A DNA stretch of 64,000 nt from Nymphaea colorata (Eukaryota > Streptophyta > Magnoliopsida > Nymphaeales > Nymphaeaceae). Position numbers and translations under genes: made by a program. The notes below the pieces were generated by a model that ran no database searches, had not been told where the DNA came from, and was given only the letters and a program-made list of their open reading frames with translations. This document shows, piece after piece, positions 57,655-64,000 of the stretch (position 1 is the first letter of the stretch; each line of letters opens with the position of its first letter). The DNA lies in the NCBI RefSeq assembly GCF_008831285.2, contig NC_045139.1, positions 7,906,204 to 7,970,203 on the forward strand. Direction: 5' to 3'.

Positions 57655-57830
57655 TTCATATAACAGGTTCCAGGTTCAAGCCCCGTCGTGGACGTTTTCC
57701 TTTCTGCATCTTTTCTCAAAAAAAAAAAAAAAAGTTTTTTGAAAAGAAATCAACATGATTCGAACTCAATCGAGTCAACCTAGAGTGTCGTGCACCTTAG
57801 TCAAGTTGAGCTAAAGTTATAAAACTCTTA
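57655..57830. mobile_element. Possible tRNA-derived SINE fragments
   Basis: On the plus strand GGTTCAAGCCCCG (B-box-like) at about 57672 is followed by a T-rich segment and a run of about 16 A (57719-57734). On the minus strand just beyond, TAGCTCAACTTGACTAAGG (A-box-like) and GAGTTCGAATC (B-box-like) are spaced about 30 bp apart. Two head-to-head truncated SINEs would explain this; neither folds into a complete tRNA. Confidence 0.35.
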
Positions 57831-58674
57831 ACTTGGGACAAGATAAATCCAAGGCACAACCAAGCTCGGGCCTTGTGCAGCTCGGTCAAGCTGAGCTCGA
57901 GTTTTCAGATGAGGTACAGCCAAAGCGTTCAAAACCTCAAACCGAGGCTCGTCTGCTCCTTGGATACAAGAAATTTATGGCAGCACGTTTAGCATATAAT
58001 GCTTCTTGCTTTATTTTTCACAACGTTGGCAACTATGTACAAATAATGCTCTACTTTTTTCCTAAGAGCATTTTTATTCCTAAGAGAAATTACATTAATT
58101 TACAAAAGGTCCATTTAGGATCGTAATTGATATGCATTTTTATTTCTCTGACCTCATATGCATGATCTACGTTCATAGTTTAGTAGCAAGTAACGTTTAA
58201 ATAATTTGGTTCTAGTATATATATTATAAGATCGACATGCCCATAATGTAGTAATATAATTGCTTGATATTTGAAACATTAATTTTTGTATTCGATCAAG
58301 AAGGCGTAGAACAATATTTTATTCAATAAATCATGTTGAATGCATGTAATATAGGAACTGAATTCAGAAACATAATTATTGGATATGGTTTTCATTATGT
58401 AAATAAATGCATGTACTCCATAAACACCATAATGTTTTTTTCTTCTCTTTCTTCCTATATATATATATATATAAGGGAGTTTAAATATATCGGATGAAGG
58501 ATATACATTAATAAATGATTAAGAATAACAAATATGTCATTGAAAAACTACGGTCACGGTTGCATTTTGTGGTGCTTTCAACAATGGTTTATAACTTTAT
58601 ATATTTACTAAATTTTAAAAATCCAAACATCTAACATCCGACAATTTTGAATGTTTATGTGTATGAGGAAGCTG

Positions 58675-58850
58675 GACAGCGGCGGAGCCGAGGGAGGTCG
58701 AGAAGGGACTTGGCTCTTTTCAAAAATTTAAGTGTAAATTTTAAAAAATTTGATTTGTCCTATATAAAATTTTAAAAAACTATCTATTTTTATTAATATT
58801 TTGAAATTATAATTATACTGAAAAATTTCTGGTTTCACTCCTGAATGAAT
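58675..58850. repeat. Dispersed AT-rich repeat, copy 3
   Basis: Begins GCGGCGGAGCCGAGGGAGGT, continues with CCTATATAAAATTTTAAAAA and ends CTGAAAAATTTCTGGTTTCACTCC. Same word order as the copies at 21.34 and 45.78 kb but more diverged. Confidence 0.55.
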
Positions 58851-59260
58851 GACCAATAGTTAAAATATATTTTATGAAAACAGTTGCTACAAAACCATTT
58901 ATAATATTTTAAAGGATAATCTTAAGTTTTCAAAGATTCTGCATCCTGCAGATATGAATTCTGTAAAGATTAAGCAGAGGGAAGAAGAGCTCAATCAAAT
59001 TTTGGAGGCCGGATCTGTGGATGGGGAGCGAGATGCGACAAGCTGAGAGAGCATGCGGCAGGCAAGGTGTTGGAACTTGGCAGGCCTATTTAACAAAAAG
59101 TGGCTGCAGGTTTAGGGTATTAAAAACTCACACTGCACAAAAAGAGAGAGGTGCAGCAGAGAAGCGCAGCTCCTCGTCGTCGTTCTCCTCACCCTCTCAC
59201 TCTCAGTCTCAGTCTCAGGTGGTTTACCCATCGGGCCATAGCCCCCCACAAGCACCCCCT

Positions 59261-59650
59261 TTTATAAATATTCCCCTCCTTTTGTTCTTATTATTTCATT
59301 TTTTAATGGTTTCTTCCTCCCGTCCGGGAACTCCCTGACCACCTTTTCTTCCAGCATGACAGCGCATCATTACGGCGAAAAGGAAAAAACCAAGCAACTC
59401 CAACAGTGCCAAAAAAAGCACCCTACGTCTCTCTATCTCTCTGACCGTCACGGTTTGCTTCACCGCCAGACAGCTTTCATCGTCGGCTAGCTGTACCCAT
59501 ATCATATCATATACCATGGCCGGAATTTTACACACTAGAGTTCGACCGGCAACGACGAGGCCGGAAGCCGGCCTTTTCACCTTCATCCGTCGCTCACCAC
59601 CACCAGCTTTTCGTCCGGATGTGCATGCACGTTGCTCCCTGCTACGCTAG
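59261..59650 (+). promoter_or_regulatory. TATA-bearing GC-rich block with two tiny ORFs
   Basis: TTTATAAATA at 59261-59270 follows a pyrimidine-rich block and is followed by a 10-codon frame (MVSSSRPGTP) and a 44-codon frame from ATG 59516 (MAGILHTRVRPATTRPEAGL). This looks like a plant promoter with a short transcript. Neither frame belongs to a family I recognise, so no gene is claimed. Confidence 0.3.
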
Positions 59651-61038
59651 ACGGGTTTAGTGGTGACCCAAAAATGCAGATATTGCAAGACTACTACTAG
59701 AGGCCTACATGCATAATGTCTGAAATCTCAAGCACTGTGGAGCCAAATTTTTTGGCCACTAACCACAGATGTAAGAGTTTATAGTTGAGGAAGAACATCT
59801 ATATGTAGGTTGCACAAATTTATAGCCTTACATATGTAGCTCTGCAATGATGTTAGGTTTCTCAAATCATTGAAAACGTAGTTGCGAATATGGATAAAAT
59901 ATCCAATTTATATGCTTAAATATCAATAACAACGTATATATACATGTGATAGGCAGGAAGGAACCCACTGCCCAGAGTGGCTGAAGCGTTTCATCCTTCC
60001 CCCTACGCCTTGAGTTCAAGACTTTTCTTGTTCTAAGATTCGACTAAAATTCGAGTATTGCACATACCAACATCCAAAGGAATAGCACCACCTATGGAAA
60101 ACACAGCACCACCTATAGAAATCGAAATCGAACTAAAGATGTGTCTCCGGCTATGCTATGCCCCTCGAAGCATATCATATTTATACACCAAACTTTATAA
60201 AGAATCAATGGCAACATTTCTTATGTTTGAACCAAAAAGCTCATAAAATCACTTACGCCGCGCATCTCTCGCTAAAACAACTAAACTACAGAAGGTGTGT
60301 AGCACTCTTTCCATTTTTATTTGGTCAATCCGTTATGTAACAAGGGGGGTTGCGTTTCAGAGAACGATAATGTAGCATTAAATACTGAAAGCACAAAGCA
60401 TATTCCGTTTTAATCGAAGGCCATGGATTTTATAAAGAAACGCACTGGTGCAGAGTCTTCCTCCAACTTGTCCAATGCCGCCTTGCCTTCGATTATTTTC
60501 ATTGGTCAGCCAAAAAGGTTATGGTAATTAACTCAATGGTTCACATCACCAGGACCATACAATGTGAGCGCATCTCTAGATCCCTCGTTACATATATCGA
60601 TACACATTGCCTAACAGATCTCAAAAACATACATGTACACACACAAAGCGTCTTCGACAAATAAAGTGAACGCTCCCCATTAAAAATTTACAAAGAGCTA
60701 CGGGCCAATGGCAGACAAAAAATCACAAGATTTTGAGACATCTTATAGCACTTTGGTTGATCAAAGTTAACCCCTCGTCGCATTATAAAAAAGAGATTAA
60801 AAGACCTACTCACGTTCTCAAGTCAAACACGTAGATCACTTGGAATATGAAAAGGAAGGAAAAGTATGGGCTCGTACGATTAGCCGTGGAGGCAGAGAGA
60901 GGTCAACTTACTTTGAAGAGACAAATAAGTTTAAGATAATTACATGCTTGTAACACCTGAAGATATTTTCTCCGCTCGATGAAAAATGTATCATTCTCAC
61001 AAGTTGCAGCCAAATCAGGGTCAACGTAGTCCTTAATG

Positions 61039-61051
61039 GCGCGCGCGCGCG

Positions 61052-61094
<43 letters not shown>
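61039..61094. repeat. Compound microsatellite (GC)n-(AC)n-(AT)n
   Basis: About 7 GC, 7 AC/CA and 16 AT dinucleotides in direct succession. Confidence 0.95.
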
Positions 61095-61097
<3 letters not shown>

Positions 61098-62340
61098 GAA
61101 GAGCAGTAAAATCGTCCGAACAACCACATAAGTTTGTCATATATGAGGAAACAAAAGAATGACGGTGGTGTCGAGCATGAACCATACATTTTGCTTCTAC
61201 AGACTGCTTCGCCTGTCACTTATCCTTCATTTAATTAAAAGATACTCTTTCTCTCTCTAGGAAGGGAATTGAATGGTCAAAACTACTGTGGAGCTCATCA
61301 TTGATATCAATTTCGTAACCATGGCTGCTGACTTGTCTTGTTTGCACGCAGAGACACGCATACAATTCATTGTAAACTTTATATGGATTCTTTGAGATTT
61401 TGCAGAATACTAGAAACCGCTAGAAAAGAATGGGAGACCTCAAAAGGAAGAAGAGATGTATGATTTTTCATTATATGTGTAGAGGAGGAGAGGGATTAAA
61501 ACCAGTTTTTAGAAGAGAGAGAAAAGGGCCAGAGGGCATTATTATGCAGCTGTTAGTAAGATGTCAGATACTGTCAAAAAAATTTAAAAAGAACAGCTGG
61601 AGAGAGAGTCAAAGTTGACGAAGGGGAGGAAGACGTGCCACGACTTGTCGACGTGGACTGATGCGCTTACCTGTCGCCCACTACCTGATCTGATTGGTCC
61701 AGCCTTTCTCTCTCTTCGTGGAGAAACGAGCGGGGCCACCGGGCGAGACAGGTGTATGGCTCGATGCCTTCCCTCTTTTGTTTTTGTGCTGTTTTTGTAC
61801 AAACGGTACGAGTCTGCAACCCGAGACCAAAGACAGGGAAAGACCAAATTTCGGCCATTGAAGCACAAGAAATCGCAAGGTGGCAGAGCTCTCCGGCCTC
61901 CGCCACCACCACGCCGCTGCCCCTATTCTGGGAAACCCCCTTTTATTTTCCCTGTCGAGCAGAAGAGAGAGAAGCAATCCCACCGTTGCAGACCCAGAAC
62001 AAATTTAGAAGCCAGCCGTAAAGAAAGGGAAACGCGTATCCCCTTTCCCGTGACACGTCCTTTTCTTGCCATCTTCCACGAAGGTAAAAAGAGGTGTCAC
62101 GTCTCCTTCGCTCCCTCGATCAAGACACACGGGGAGAGAGGAAAATTAAAGAAGAAAGATAACTAGAGATGTATCAAACGACCCCCTTCTTATAAACGTC
62201 TCGAAATCTGGTTTGCGCCACAGGAAAACTACGAGGAGTTCCTTTCTTTCTCTGTTGTTGCTAGTTACGTGAATGTGTAGCAGAAGAAGGAGAATACCCT
62301 CTCCTCGTCAACGGGCTCTATGATAAAACGACTAGTGCTA

Positions 62341-62359
62341 TATATATATATATATATAT
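62341..62359. repeat. Short (TA)n tract followed by GGGA-rich purine run
   Basis: Nineteen bases of TA followed by GGGAGAGAGGGAGGGAGAGA (about 62366-62390), about 150 bp downstream of the TEL stop, probably in or near its 3' untranslated region. Confidence 0.85.
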
Positions 62360-62524
62360 CTATGTGGGAGAGAGGGAGGGAGAGAGGGAGGTCTGACATG
62401 AGTCCATATTCTTCGTGTGAGAGAATCTGAAGAATCCTCAAAGATAAGGATGAATTGCAGGAAAAAGAACATCATACAAAGAGAAAAGGGAGAGAGAGAG
62501 AGAGAGGGAGGGAGATTTATAGAA

Positions 62525-64000
62525 TCAGCTAACCTCGGGACAACTAATGGGCTTCGGCTGCTGTTGGCACTCACGAGGGCGCAACGAGCAACCGCTGGTG
62601 GTGGCGGTGGACGCGTAAGGTGGTGGCGACGGGGTGGAGGAAGAATCGTCGCGGTGGTCGTAGTGGCAGACGTCGTCGTCGAGGGCTGAGTCGCGGTGGT
62701 GGTGACGGTGGCGAGGGTGGTGGCTTTGCGCCTCGAGGGTGACGACGTCAACGTCGCCATCGTCAGCAGCAGCAGCAGCGGCACTGCCAAAGCCACTGCC
62801 AACGCCGCCAATTTGCTGAGTGGTCGCTGCAGCAGCTGGTGGTCTTTTCCCATTCGTCGGCAAGCTCGTCGTCGCCAGAGGGGACTGAGGAACACGCTGC
62901 CTGCCCTTGCTGGTGTGTCCTCCGATTGCCATTGGTTCCGACAGCTCCATCCCGTCACGCGGCGGCGAGAAGATCACCGGCAGATACTCGTCCGTGTCGC
63001 ATGCAAACTTCGAGTTCTTGAAATGTTCCTTCAGAGCATCGAGGCCCTACTTTTTCCCCCCACGGAAATCGAAAAAGAAAGCGGCGAGAGGGAGGAAGAG
63101 AGGTAAACAGATGAAAATCCATCACAGACAGTATTGATGCATATACTGATATACTACCACGGGAGAGGGATAGAGAGACATACCTGTAACCGAGCATAGG
63201 TGACTTCGCAGATCTTTCTTGAGTTGAAAGCTTCCCAAGGCTGTTTATGAAAGGCCTTGTGGAGTCTCAGCGTCGCCTTTGGGGACGTCATATTCACGAA
63301 CCCATAACCAACATTGCACTTGTTCCTTGAAAATAAGATTACATACAAGAACGTAAACACTGTCGTTTCTCTTTTGCAATTTCATAGAATAAAAGTAGAA
63401 TTTCGTCCAGAACATACTTGAAATCGATGGGCAGATACACAAAATCATAAGAGGATGGAGGTTCACTATCATCGTCCTGACCATCGTCAACGATCTGCTC
63501 ATTGCAACTTATGCAGTGCTGATCAAGCATGTTGAGCAACAGCTTCTGACTACAGAGCAAAGGAAAAAATACGATCATAAAAAATATGAAGCATGAAATA
63601 AAGAAAGCATTCAGTCACGGCGAAAAGATAAGATATTGTAAAGAAGAAGCAGATAACAGTAAAGAAAACCAAATGAAGAAGGAAAACAAGAAATGGCAAC
63701 GCAGATAGAAACCTGTACTTATTGGGGATGTTCTTTATCATGACGGTGGTCCTGGGGTCAATCCAATTCGATGTTGCCTTTGCTTCGTCGAATGCGAACT
63801 GCGTCTCCTCGTTCATCCTCACGTTCCAATTCTTCGTACCACACCCGCCAGTCCTGAGACCGGCTATGGCAGCAGCACCACCACCACCACGAGGAGAATG
63901 GCCAGATTGGTGTTTCGAATCGATGCTGCTTTTGCTCTTTCTGCGATTAAGATCGTCCCCATCGACTGCAACCGGCGATGGCCTCGCCGGCGGCGCTAGA
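62525..64000 (-). CDS. TERMINAL EAR1-like (TEL) Mei2-type RNA-binding protein, C-terminal part (partial, at least 360 aa)
   Basis: Plant-specific Mei2-like RNA-binding protein; the family includes maize TE1 and rice PLA2/LHD2 and acts in the shoot apex to control leaf initiation. Exons visible on the minus strand: (beyond 64000)-63713, 63549-63418, 63325-63184, 63046-62525, with GT-AG introns and a continuous frame. The first visible exon has [20 protein letters not shown], then [15 protein letters not shown], the start of the Mei2 C-terminal RRM. Exon 2 gives [20 protein letters not shown] and [12 protein letters not shown]. Exon 3 gives [20 protein letters not shown], then [20 protein letters not shown]. 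Exon 4 gives [20 protein letters not shown] and [12 protein letters not shown], then a long low-complexity tail with an Ala run, Ser/Pro patches and a His/Arg/Asp-rich stretch. The N-terminal RRM1 and RRM2 lie outside the window. CNEQI and the Cys-rich loop fit TEL rather than AML proteins. Confidence 0.92.

Larger units (their letters stand above)
57090..62524. other. Spacer between XRCC4 and the TEL gene
   Basis: The two genes are transcribed in the same (minus) direction, so this holds the XRCC4 promoter and the TEL 3' end. I see SINE-like fragments near 57.7 kb, a dispersed repeat copy at 58.68-58.85 kb, a TATA-bearing GC-rich block at 59.2-59.65 kb, a compound microsatellite at 61.04 kb, and a GC-rich, purine-rich block at 61.6-62.15 kb. 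Open frames in the latter conflict on both strands and have no family features. Confidence 0.5.

Noticed and set aside
61584-62166. Several overlapping frames of 80-180 codons on both strands
   Set aside because: They conflict with each other, are Arg/Pro/Lys-rich and lack family features; the GC-rich block is better seen as spacer or regulatory DNA.
1-64000. CRISPR arrays, operons, phage or plasmid modules
   Set aside because: The window is intron-containing plant nuclear DNA; all tandem arrays are microsatellites or local duplications without spacer structure.

Overview
The window is nuclear DNA from a flowering plant. Seven protein-coding loci can be assembled from spliced exons with GT-AG introns. 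They belong to plant families: an ORP1-type oxysterol-binding protein, a BTB-TAZ (BT) scaffold protein, two NDR1/HIN1-like (NHL) membrane proteins, D-cysteine desulfhydrase 2, XRCC4 and a TERMINAL EAR1-like RNA-binding protein. Introns and spacers are AT-rich, with long TA and CT microsatellites, many small non-autonomous DNA transposons and no intact retrotransposon genes. The species cannot be named from this sequence; nothing specifically suggests a grass or a crucifer.

Layout: 1-6.7 kb is gene-poor spacer with (TA)n tracts and a foldback MITE. 7.2-16.9 kb (+) is the ORP1-like gene, 8 coding exons, 813 aa. 16.9-24.3 kb is spacer with remnants of hAT-like elements and a promoter-like block rich in ACGT cores. 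24.3-27.0 kb (+) is the BT gene, 5 exons, 352 aa. 27.0-35.6 kb is a repeat-rich spacer with two large inverted repeats (31.7-32.4 kb and 33.1-34.6 kb). 35.7-38.2 kb holds two intronless NHL genes facing each other tail to tail. 40.8-48.5 kb (+) is DCD2, 7 exons, 464 aa. 49.9-57.1 kb (-) is XRCC4, 4 exons, 268 aa. 57.1-62.5 kb is spacer. 62.5-64.0 kb (-) is the 3' part of a TEL gene that continues beyond the right edge.

The genes are unrelated in function (lipid transfer, ubiquitin-ligase adaptor, stress or defence membrane proteins, D-cysteine breakdown to H2S, double-strand-break repair, meristem RNA regulation). This is an ordinary mixed plant neighbourhood, not a pathway cluster, except for the NHL pair. 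No CRISPR array, tRNA or rRNA gene was found, and no new multi-gene system. The best leads are the two large inverted repeats, one of which encloses an exon-like segment, the XRCC4 first donor site embedded in a CT microsatellite, a frame-preserving 90-nt intron in the BT gene, and an unidentified ORF inside XRCC4 intron 1.
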